The notes below the pieces were generated by a model. The model did not search any database, was not told the origin of the DNA, and worked only from the letters and a program-made list of their open reading frames with translations. This document shows positions 1-6,474 of a stretch of DNA of 64,000 bases, piece by piece (positions within the stretch are counted from its first letter, which is position 1; each line of letters opens with the position of its first letter). Source of the stretch: JACPRL01 sp035573715 (lineage in GTDB: Bacteria; Acidobacteriota; Terriglobia; Acidiferrales; 2-02-FULL-67-57); contig DATLZZ010000002.1 in assembly GCA_035573715.1 (NCBI GenBank), positions 186,001 through 250,000 on the forward strand, given 5' to 3'. Made by a program: the position numbers and the translations under genes.

Positions 1-125
1 TGGCGGTGATTCGTGCCCGGCTGGCGCAGCATTCCGGAGTCTTCCTGGCCGGGAACGCCTTGGACGGTATTGGCGTCTCCGACTGCATCGCGTCCGGCCG
101 CGTCGCGGCGCGCGCCGCGGTTTGA
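1..125 (+). CDS. hemG: Protoporphyrinogen oxidase, C-terminal fragment
   Basis: The reading frame is open from base 3 to the TGA at 123-125 and gives the last 40 residues of a protein cut by the window edge. The motif FLAGNALDGIGVSDCIASG matches the conserved C-terminal FAD-contacting segment of oxygen-dependent protoporphyrinogen IX oxidase (HemG/HemY family), in which a glycine-rich loop is followed by a P/S-D-C-I-x-S-G helix. The enzyme makes protoporphyrin IX, the substrate of ferrochelatase, which is encoded at 13641-14627. The haem A and haem O synthase genes and the cytochromes nearby fit a haem-centred neighbourhood. The family call rests on this one motif because the rest of the gene is outside the window. 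Confidence 0.75.
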   Translation, partial: AVIRARLAQHSGVFLAGNALDGIGVSDCIASGRVAARAAV

Positions 126-161
126 CTTTCCGAAAGCCGCGTGCAAGAATCAGCCTCGTCC

Positions 162-542
162 ATGGCGACGACGACCACAACTCCTCAGAATCCATACCTC
201 CCCGAGCCGACCGAAAAGCGCGAGCCGAGGTCCAAAGGGATAACCACGAAGCGGAAGAAAGTCCCCAAGATTTTGGCGGTCATTAACGAATGCTGTACGG
301 GCTGCGCCGGCTCGCCGGCCTGTGTCGACTACTGCCCCATTGAAGACTGCATGTACTGGGTGCCTGATCCAGGGCATCCGCCGTTCGGCGTCATCCGCGT
401 TGACCCGCTGCTGTGCATCGGCTGCAAGCTCTGCACCAGCAAGGGGCCGGAGGGCACGTTCCTGGAAGGCTGTCCGTGGGACGCGATTGACATGGTTCCC
501 ACCGACGAGTGGGAAGCCGTCCACGGCAAGCTGCCCTACTAG
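162..542 (+). CDS. Ferredoxin with two 4Fe-4S motifs of unusual spacing
   Basis: A 126-residue soluble protein. After a basic, low-complexity N-terminus (residues 1-35) there are two cysteine motifs: C45-x2-C48-x5-C54-x3-C58-P and C85-x2-C88-x2-C91-x12-C104-P, with extra cysteines at C44 and C63. These are diverged bacterial 8Fe ferredoxin motifs with loops lengthened inside each cluster-binding segment. A GTG 21 nt upstream is an alternative start; I chose the ATG at 162 because the MATTTTT start resembles a normal cytosolic N-terminus. It follows hemG on the same strand by 36 nt and converges on the respiratory gene series. It probably carries electrons at low potential; the partner is unknown. 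Confidence 0.8.
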   Translation: MATTTTTPQNPYLPEPTEKREPRSKGITTKRKKVPKILAVINECCTGCAGSPACVDYCPIEDCMYWVPDPGHPPFGVIRVDPLLCIGCKLCTSKGPEGTFLEGCPWDAIDMVPTDEWEAVHGKLPY

Positions 543-546
543 GCCG

Positions 547-1389
547 TTACTTCGCCGTCCGCTGTCGAATTGCTTCCGCCGTAAATCGCGCTTGCTCTTG
601 AATTCGCTCCGGCATGCCTTCCGCGCCGCGGGCGTAGAGCTCAACGTCCTCCAGGTCATCCGCTTTGCCAATCAAGTAGAGTGCGCGTAACGCTTCCCAC
701 ACTTGCGCTTCGTCGGGTGCCAGCAGAACGACTGCGTCGCCGGTTTCGACTTGTTCGCCCTCGCGCTTCAGCCACTGCTGCACGCGCCCCGGCAGCGGCG
801 ACCGAACTTCTGTTCCTTGCTCGTCGCCTTGCCGAATGCGTCCCAGCAACGATCCAGGGTTCACCGGGTCGTCGGGTCTCAATCGAGGCGCCAGCGTGCC
901 GGCCGCCGGCGCGCCCACAGCGAAGGGTTGGAGCATGCGGCGAATCTCAGCTCGGCCGGTCGCGTCTCCGAAGCGCACCAGAGCGAGCGCTGCGTTCTGG
1001 CGCACCAGCGGCTCCGGGTCGTTGAGTTGCTCGAGCAGCGCGGCATGGAACTCCGCCGCTTGGTTGTCCTGCCCCATTACCCAGGCGGCGGTGGAGCGAA
1101 TCTCGACGTGTTGGCTCTTCGCCAGCGTCTGCACCTGCGGGTACCAGCGCTTCACGCTCGGATCGCCGGCTTCGATGCGTTGCGCGATCTGGACCAGGGC
1201 GTGCTGCGTCTTGCGCGGATGCTCGGTGTCGACCAGATACCTGCCAGTCTCATCTTCGCTTAGTGGCCGGCCGAACCAGGTGCCGCGCCAGAACAGAAAG
1301 GGAACCAGCACGAACAGCAGCGTGATGAGGATGAGCAGAAAAGGTGGCTTCTTTCGCGGGGCAACCTGGGTTTCGGGAGCTTCGTTCAT
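547..1389 (-). CDS. Membrane-anchored HEAT-repeat protein with barrel-sandwich (lipoyl-like) domain
   Basis: 280 residues. One membrane segment (about 17-34) is followed by an exported-looking domain. Residues about 85-150 contain HEAT-type helical repeats (a clear NDPEPLVRQNAALALVRFGD unit). Residues about 178-225 read as a barrel-sandwich hybrid fold of the biotinyl-lipoyl/HlyD type (SPLPGRVQQWLKREGEQV, then a G-D-A-V-V-L-L turn), but I see no E-x-M-K modification site, so it is probably structural. The ATG shares one base with the stop of the CtaM-like gene upstream (TGATG), so the two are probably coupled. The position at the end of the oxidase-assembly series suggests a role in respiratory complex assembly; this is inference from context only. 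Confidence 0.7.
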   Translation of the reverse strand: MNEAPETQVAPRKKPPFLLILITLLFVLVPFLFWRGTWFGRPLSEDETGRYLVDTEHPRKTQHALVQIAQRIEAGDPSVKRWYPQVQTLAKSQHVEIRSTAAWVMGQDNQAAEFHAALLEQLNDPEPLVRQNAALALVRFGDATGRAEIRRMLQPFAVGAPAAGTLAPRLRPDDPVNPGSLLGRIRQGDEQGTEVRSPLPGRVQQWLKREGEQVETGDAVVLLAPDEAQVWEALRALYLIGKADDLEDVELYARGAEGMPERIQEQARFTAEAIRQRTAK

Positions 1390-1817
1390 CACGGGGCAGG
1401 GTAGAGATGATACAACATCAGATAGACCACGACGCCGGTGACGCAGACGAAGAGCCAGAGCGGCAGTGTCCAGCGGGCTATGCGCTTGTGGCGGTCGAAG
1501 CGCCCGCGCCAGGCGCGATAGACGGTTGTCAGCGCCAGCGGCACGATGACGACCGCCATGAGGGTGTGCGGAATCAAAATTGAGAAGTAGAGCGTTCGCA
1601 CCCAGCCGGTGCCGGAGAAAGGCGTTGCTCCATGGTGGTAGTGGTAGTAGAGGTAGGAGATGAGGAAAAGCGTTGAGACTAGAAGCGCGCCCACCATGCA
1701 GGCCTTGTGCGCGGTGATGTTGCGCCGCCGGATGAACAGGTAGCCCATCATCAGCAGCACGGCGCTGGTGGCATTGAGCGTGGCGTTGACCGTTGGCAGG
1801 ACAGAGAGGGGAATCAT
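1389..1817 (-). CDS. ctaM: DUF420 membrane protein, CtaM/YozB-like oxidase assembly factor
   Basis: 142 residues with four predicted membrane helices. Histidine and tyrosine clusters lie in and near the loops (YLYYHYHHG around residue 60, an H near the FSILIPHTL segment, FDRHKR). Length and pattern match the DUF420 family, which includes CtaM/YozB, needed in Firmicutes for maturation of haem A-containing quinol or cytochrome oxidases. The adjacent haem A and haem O synthase genes fit that role. The stop overlaps the start of the HEAT-repeat gene by one base. The family is assigned from the overall pattern; the function in this organism is inferred. Confidence 0.75.
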   Translation of the reverse strand: MIPLSVLPTVNATLNATSAVLLMMGYLFIRRRNITAHKACMVGALLVSTLFLISYLYYHYHHGATPFSGTGWVRTLYFSILIPHTLMAVVIVPLALTTVYRAWRGRFDRHKRIARWTLPLWLFVCVTGVVVYLMLYHLYPAP

Positions 1818-1826
1818 TCGCGAGGC

Positions 1827-2615
1827 TCAGGCTTCGGCGGCTGGCTGGCCGACCAGCCACAGCGCTGCAAGGAACATAGCCAACGCGAATGCTGCGGTAA
1901 CCGCCAGGGAAACGGCCAGTGGAGGGCCTTCGACGGCGGTCGGCTTCGGCCAGTAGAGAAGCTCGCGCAGCGCCGCCATTCCGTAAGTCAGCGGGTTAAG
2001 CCGCATCACCCAGCGGATCCATTCCGAAGCGCCGGCGGCGGGAAAGAGCGCGCCAGAAAGCAGCCACATCGGAATCAGAAAGAGGTTGACGACGGCATGG
2101 AAGCCCTGCGTGGAGTCAAGCTTCCACGCCACCAGAAAGCCCATCGCCGTCAGTCCCAGGGCAATCAGGAACGACAGCCCGGTCACGAAAAGCAGTTGCA
2201 CCGGATGCAGCGGAACTCCTGCCGTCGGCGCCAGCAGAACAAACAGCAAGCCTTGCAGCACCGCTAACGTTGCTCCGCCGAGAATTTTTCCAATCACCAG
2301 CGCCGTGGGCGCCACCGGCGCGACCAGCACCGAGAGCAGAAAGCCCTCGCGGCGGTCTTCAATCACCGACATCATGGTGAAGATGGAGGTGAAGAGCAGG
2401 ATGAGCAGAATCGTGCCCGGGAAGAAGTATTCGAGGTAGGTCAGCTCACCGGCTGCGGGCGTGCTGCGGAAGGATTTGCCGATGCCCGCGCCCAGCAGCA
2501 GCCAGAACACCAGCGGCGTCCCCAGCGCGCCGACCACGCGGCTGCGGTAGCGGTAGAAGCGCACCAGTTCGCGCCACCACAGCGAGCCGGAAGCCAGCCA
2601 GGTTTTGAAGTCCAT
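1827..2615 (-). CDS. ABC-2 type transporter permease
   Basis: 262 residues with about six membrane helices. The N-terminus has the amphipathic region typical of ABC-2 permeases (WWRELVRFYRYRSRVVGAL), and the middle contains the ABC-2 signature-like stretch EDRREGFLLSVLVAPV. It is the membrane partner of the ATPase at 2908-3858, separated only by a 93-residue membrane protein on the same strand. The substrate cannot be read from sequence. Its place between ctaB and ctaM suggests export or assembly linked to cytochrome oxidase biogenesis (haem, copper or a cofactor), which is inference. Confidence 0.85.
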   Translation of the reverse strand: MDFKTWLASGSLWWRELVRFYRYRSRVVGALGTPLVFWLLLGAGIGKSFRSTPAAGELTYLEYFFPGTILLILLFTSIFTMMSVIEDRREGFLLSVLVAPVAPTALVIGKILGGATLAVLQGLLFVLLAPTAGVPLHPVQLLFVTGLSFLIALGLTAMGFLVAWKLDSTQGFHAVVNLFLIPMWLLSGALFPAAGASEWIRWVMRLNPLTYGMAALRELLYWPKPTAVEGPPLAVSLAVTAAFALAMFLAALWLVGQPAAEA

Positions 2616-2618
2616 CGG

Positions 2619-2900
2619 TCACTCGCTCCTGCCTTCGGCCGGCGGCCTTTCTTTCTTCTTTTTGTTCCCGGGATTCGCGGCAGCGGGGCGCCGCCGCTTG
2701 AGGCCTTCGAGCAAGCCGGCATCGTGGGCCAGCCAGAGGGTGCAGAATCCGAAGACCACGGCCAGCGTCAGGCAGACCGAAACCAACAGCAAAACGTCCA
2801 GCGTCAGGCCTTCGCCCGATACCACCGCCCAGCCGGCGGCCGCCAGGCAGCCCAGCGTCACCAACGCGCAAAACCCGATAAGTGCCAGCACCTCGCGCAT
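2619..2900 (-). CDS. Small membrane protein, unknown
   Basis: 93 residues: two hydrophobic helices (about 4-28 and 36-58) and a strongly basic, lysine/arginine/proline-rich C-terminal tail with a run of four lysines. It sits three bases upstream of the ABC permease start and seven bases downstream of the ATPase stop, so it is very likely translated with the transporter. I do not recognise a family. It could be a third transporter subunit or a CcmD-like small helper. Its conserved position in related genomes would be the best test. Confidence 0.6.
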   Translation of the reverse strand: MREVLALIGFCALVTLGCLAAAGWAVVSGEGLTLDVLLLVSVCLTLAVVFGFCTLWLAHDAGLLEGLKRRRPAAANPGNKKKKERPPAEGRSE

Positions 2901-2907
2901 GCGCGGT

Positions 2908-3858
2908 TCACCTCGCTCCCGAAGCGTGTGATTCCTCCCAGAACTGGTGGCCGGTTTCGTGAATGAAGACGTCTTCGAGGGTCGGTTTCGCGATGGTGAT
3001 GGCCTCGATCTGGCCGGGGAAGGCCTCGACCAGGTCGGTGACGAAGCGATGGCCTTGCGGGCGCTCGAGCCGTACCTGCCCGTTGACTATGTTGACGTGA
3101 TTGCCGAAGCGCGCCTGAATCGCTGCCTTCAGCGACTCCGCATCGCGGGTCTCGAGCACGATCACGTCGCCGCCGATGCGGCTCTTCAACGTCTCGGGAG
3201 TGCCGAGGGAGACCAGGCGGCCGAGGTCGAGTATGGCCAGTCGGTCGCAGCTTTCGGCTTCGTCCATAAAATGAGTCGTCAGGCAGACGGTCACGCCATC
3301 CTGGTCGCGCAACTGTTGCAGGTAGTTCCGCAGATCGCGCCGCACGCCGGCGTCCAACCCGCTGGAGGGCTCGTCGAGCAAGAGCAGGCTCGGCCGGTGC
3401 AGCAACCCTTTCGCGATTTCGACGCGCCGCCGCAGACCACCGGAGAGTGTCTCCACGCGGTCGTTGCGGCGATCGCTCACGCCGAGGCGTTCAAGGACTT
3501 CGCTCATGCGGGCTTCCAGCGCTGCGCCGTGCAGGCCATACAGATGGCCCTGGTGGCGCAGGTTCTCCGCCACGGTAAGCTTGAGGTCGACGCTGGGTGA
3601 TTGGAACACCACGCCGATGCGGTTGCGCACCGCCACACGCCTCGCGACGACATCGTCACCGAAGATACGCGCGACACCGCTGGAGGCTCGCAGCACAGTA
3701 GCCAGAATGCGGAAGAGAGTCGTCTTACCGCCGCCGTTCGGGCCCAGCAGGCCAAAGATTTCACCGGCGGCCACGGAAAAGCTGACGCTCTGGAGAGCGG
3801 TGCGTTCGCCGAAGGTGCGGCTGATGTTTTCGACTTCGATGGCGAGGACCGCACTCAT
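2908..3858 (-). CDS. ABC transporter ATP-binding protein
   Basis: 316 residues of the DrrA/CcmA-like class that works with ABC-2 permeases. Walker A is GPNGGGKTT at residues 39-47 (glycine where alanine is usual), the signature is LSGGLRRRVEIAKGLL, Walker B is LLLLDEPSSGLD and the switch histidine follows in CLTTHFMDEAE. The last 80 residues form the extra C-terminal domain common in this class (ending near PTLEDVFIHETGH). The frame stays open far upstream, but the ATG at 3858 lies two bases past the ctaB stop and begins the conserved domain directly. It energises the permease at 1827-2615. Confidence 0.9.
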   Translation of the reverse strand: MSAVLAIEVENISRTFGERTALQSVSFSVAAGEIFGLLGPNGGGKTTLFRILATVLRASSGVARIFGDDVVARRVAVRNRIGVVFQSPSVDLKLTVAENLRHQGHLYGLHGAALEARMSEVLERLGVSDRRNDRVETLSGGLRRRVEIAKGLLHRPSLLLLDEPSSGLDAGVRRDLRNYLQQLRDQDGVTVCLTTHFMDEAESCDRLAILDLGRLVSLGTPETLKSRIGGDVIVLETRDAESLKAAIQARFGNHVNIVNGQVRLERPQGHRFVTDLVEAFPGQIEAITIAKPTLEDVFIHETGHQFWEESHASGAR

Positions 3859-3860
3859 TC

Positions 3861-4754
3861 CTAGCGTTTGTCCAGCATCAGCAGGCCCAACAGCAGGGGC
3901 AGGTAGGCGACCGAGGCGTGCAGCACCCACTTGGCGCGCAGGTTGGAAGGTTGCAGGGCTGCGCGCAGTGTAACCCACAAGAAGGCGACGCCCAATGCTA
4001 CCGCGCCCCAGAGATAGACGCCACCCGCCATGCCCAGCGCGGCCGGCACCAGCCCCAGCGGCAACAGAAGGAACGTGTAGAAGGCGATCTGCCAGCCGGT
4101 GGCGCGGCCGGTCGAATCCACCACGGGCAACATCTGCATTTCGGCGCGAGCGTAGTCCTCGCGGTACATCCAGGCGATACTGAGGAAGTGCGGGAACTGC
4201 CAGAGAAAAAGAACGGCGTAAAGCACCCAGGCTTCCGCGCTCAGCCCGCCGCGCGCGGCGACCCAGCCGATGAGCGGCGGCGCGGCGCCGGGAAAGGCGC
4301 CAACGGCTGTGCACCAAACGGTACGCTTCTTCAGCGGGGTATAGAGGAAGAGGTAGCTTGCCCAGGTAGCGAAGGCAATCGCAGCGGAGAGCCAGTTGAC
4401 CAGGGCGCCGAGATAGAGCACGCCACTGGCGGTGAGGGCCAATGCGTAGGCGAACGCCGCCCGCGGCTTCAGGCGTCCCGCGGGTAAGGGCCGCTGTGCC
4501 GTGCGCCGCATACGAGCGTCGTCGGCGCGCTCCAAGTACATGTTGAAGGCCGCCGTGCCGCCGGATACCAGTGCCGTGCCGAACAAGGTATGGAAAAGCT
4601 GCACCCAGTCGAGCGTGCCTGAACTGCCCAGGTAGAACCCCGCGAGCGCGCTGACCACGACCAGGGAAGTGACTTCGGGCTTGGCCAGTTCGCAATAGTC
4701 GAGCCAGGCTGCATGGCGGGACGGCGCAGTCAGGCTGTGGGCTCGCATGCTCAT
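3861..4754 (-). CDS. ctaB: Protoheme IX farnesyltransferase (haem O synthase)
   Basis: 297-residue polytopic membrane protein of the UbiA prenyltransferase superfamily. It attaches a farnesyl chain to haem B to make haem O for terminal oxidases. The first aspartate-rich motif is visible as N-M-Y-L-E-R-ADDARMRRTAQRPLP (residues about 80-100), the second polar loop as YTPLKKRT, and the conserved WQFPHFLSIAW follows. The ATG at 4754 overlaps the ctaA stop by one base (TGATG), fixing the start. The substrate pathway continues in the neighbouring ctaA, so haem A is probably made from this pair. Confidence 0.95.
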   Translation of the reverse strand: MSMRAHSLTAPSRHAAWLDYCELAKPEVTSLVVVSALAGFYLGSSGTLDWVQLFHTLFGTALVSGGTAAFNMYLERADDARMRRTAQRPLPAGRLKPRAAFAYALALTASGVLYLGALVNWLSAAIAFATWASYLFLYTPLKKRTVWCTAVGAFPGAAPPLIGWVAARGGLSAEAWVLYAVLFLWQFPHFLSIAWMYREDYARAEMQMLPVVDSTGRATGWQIAFYTFLLLPLGLVPAALGMAGGVYLWGAVALGVAFLWVTLRAALQPSNLRAKWVLHASVAYLPLLLGLLMLDKR

Positions 4755-5650
4755 CAGGCAGCCTTCTCCGCCGCGGAAACCATCGCTGCCTGCGCTTCCC
4801 GCGGCGCCAGGCGGCGATACGCCTGAAGGGTAACGATGAGGCTGGCGGCCAGAACCAGCGCGCCGGTCGCGACGTGCGCCACTGTCAGCGCGACCATGAT
4901 CAACTGGGGTTGCGGTGCTTCGGCCGTTGCGACGCGGGTCCAATAGGCGGCGCCGCCGAGCAAGAGTTGGAGAATCAGAAGACTGCGCAGGATGGCTGCC
5001 GGGAGGCGGAGGGCCGGTTCATCCCCATGCTCCTTGCGAACGCGGCCCCACACACAAGCTGTTCCGATGGTCACAACCGCTGCGCCGACTAGGTGCGGAA
5101 GGATGCCCGCAGCGTCGTGACGGTATGCCGCACCTAGCATGAGCTGGAGGAAAACCGCCGCTGTCGTCGCGACAGCCAGGCGCCGCAATGGCGGCTCCGA
5201 GCTTTCCCGCCGCAACGGACGTTCTTGCCGCCAGCCACGACTCGTGAAGAGCGCCAGGCTGACCGTCAGACAGAAGAAGAGCTGAGCCAGCGAGGCGTGG
5301 GCGATGGAGACGGGGCGGGGAAGCAGAAACAGTACCGTGAGCCCGCCGAGCAGGCCCTGAAGGACGACCGCGCCCAGCGCCATCCAGCCCAGACGGCGCA
5401 CCCAGCGCCGCGGCTCGCGGCGCGAAAGCCAGACAGCTAGACCGATGGTCAGCAGGCCGACAAAAGCGGCGACCATGCGGTGGCCGTGTTCCCAGAAGAT
5501 GTTCCCGACCATGGGCGGCATCAACTGGCCGTAGGAGAGCGGCCAGTCCGGCACGGCCAGTCCGGCTTCATGGCTGGTGACCAGTGCGCCGGCAATGATG
5601 AGACAGAAAGTGGCTGCAGCGGTCAGCAGCGCGTACCGGTGCAGCCACAC
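4754..5650 (-). CDS. ctaA: Haem A synthase (COX15/CtaA family)
   Basis: 298-residue integral membrane protein with about eight helices in two homologous halves. It oxidises the C8 methyl of haem O to a formyl group, giving haem A. Family marks include TSHEAGLAVPDWPLSYGQ near residue 30, NIFWEHGHRMVAAFVG around residues 50-65 and the histidine pairs SIAHASLAQLFF and LTVAHVATGAL. It is translationally coupled to ctaB. Together they indicate an aa3- or caa3-type oxidase in this organism, although no oxidase subunit gene is in the window. Confidence 0.93.
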   Translation of the reverse strand: MWLHRYALLTAAATFCLIIAGALVTSHEAGLAVPDWPLSYGQLMPPMVGNIFWEHGHRMVAAFVGLLTIGLAVWLSRREPRRWVRRLGWMALGAVVLQGLLGGLTVLFLLPRPVSIAHASLAQLFFCLTVSLALFTSRGWRQERPLRRESSEPPLRRLAVATTAAVFLQLMLGAAYRHDAAGILPHLVGAAVVTIGTACVWGRVRKEHGDEPALRLPAAILRSLLILQLLLGGAAYWTRVATAEAPQPQLIMVALTVAHVATGALVLAASLIVTLQAYRRLAPREAQAAMVSAAEKAA

Positions 5651-5663
5651 GCCCGTGCCGTCC

Positions 5664-6443
5664 CTACTTTCCGGTTACCGTGAAGTCGACCGTCTTGGTT
5701 TCCTTGGCGGCGACGGTGACCTTCTGCTCCTGAGTGCCCAGGGACTCGGTCCAGACGGCGATGGTGTACTCACCCGGCGGCAGTCCCTTGATGGTGAAGC
5801 TCCCGTCCTCGCCGGTCACGCTGAAGAAGGGATGGCTGAAGACATGGATGTAGCTGTGCATCCAGGGATGGATGTTGCACTTCACGGGGATGGCCAGCTC
5901 CTCGCGGGCGAACGCCTTGGTCAGCGTGCCGGCGCCGGGCGGCTGCGACTCGTTCCACTCGCGGTTGATCTTGGGGACCGGATGGATGTTGTGGGTGGTC
6001 TGGTCGCTGTTGCTGATGTTGATGGTTTGGTTGGTCATCACGGCGACCACATGCGGCTTGTAGACGCAGCCTTCCTGGTCGAGCTCCACCGCCTGAGCGG
6101 GGGCAGGGAAGGAGCGTCCGCCGAGACCGTCCTTCACATAGACCGTGGCCCAGCGCACGGTGCCGTTGTCGTTGATGACTTTGGCTTCGGAGAGTGGCGG
6201 CTCCTTGTGCATGGCCTTGCAGGCAGCGTCGGCGCCCATGTTGATGGGCGGGCGCTTCGGCTTGCCGTCCTTGTAGCTGACCTTGCCGGTGATGGTGGCC
6301 GCATTGGCCATATCCACCGGCGGCGCCGTGGTGGTGGCGGCGGGTTGGCTCGGCGCCGGTGCCGGTGCTTCTTCCTTGCTGCACCCGACCAGAACGGCCG
6401 CCAAGAAGATTGCCAGGATAGTCAGAACAGTTCGCTTGCTCAT
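5664..6443 (-). CDS. Cupredoxin-like lipoprotein
   Basis: 259 residues. The signal peptide ends in a lipobox (L-V-G-C21), so it is lipid-anchored, followed by a Pro/Ala linker (25-42). Residues about 48-205 resemble a plastocyanin-type fold: a candidate ligand H151 in SDQTTHNIHP and the loop C189-N-I-H192-P-W-M195 provide a type 1 copper set (His, Cys, His, Met). Residues about 205-257 look like a carboxypeptidase-regulatory-type beta sandwich (GEDGSFTIKGLPPGEY). It lies 31 nt after the octahaem cytochrome gene and 13 nt before ctaA, so it may carry electrons from the Rieske/b complex to an oxidase, or be a subunit of that complex. Confidence 0.8.
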   Translation of the reverse strand: MSKRTVLTILAIFLAAVLVGCSKEEAPAPAPSQPAATTTAPPVDMANAATITGKVSYKDGKPKRPPINMGADAACKAMHKEPPLSEAKVINDNGTVRWATVYVKDGLGGRSFPAPAQAVELDQEGCVYKPHVVAVMTNQTINISNSDQTTHNIHPVPKINREWNESQPPGAGTLTKAFAREELAIPVKCNIHPWMHSYIHVFSHPFFSVTGEDGSFTIKGLPPGEYTIAVWTESLGTQEQKVTVAAKETKTVDFTVTGK

Positions 6444-6474
6444 CGGTGTTCGCCCTCTCCTATGGAGTCTTAGT

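Noticed and set aside
3859..4695. Upstream extension of the ABC ATPase frame
   Set aside because: It overlaps ctaB completely and its residues look like a shifted reading of that gene. The ATG at 3858 fits the family start.
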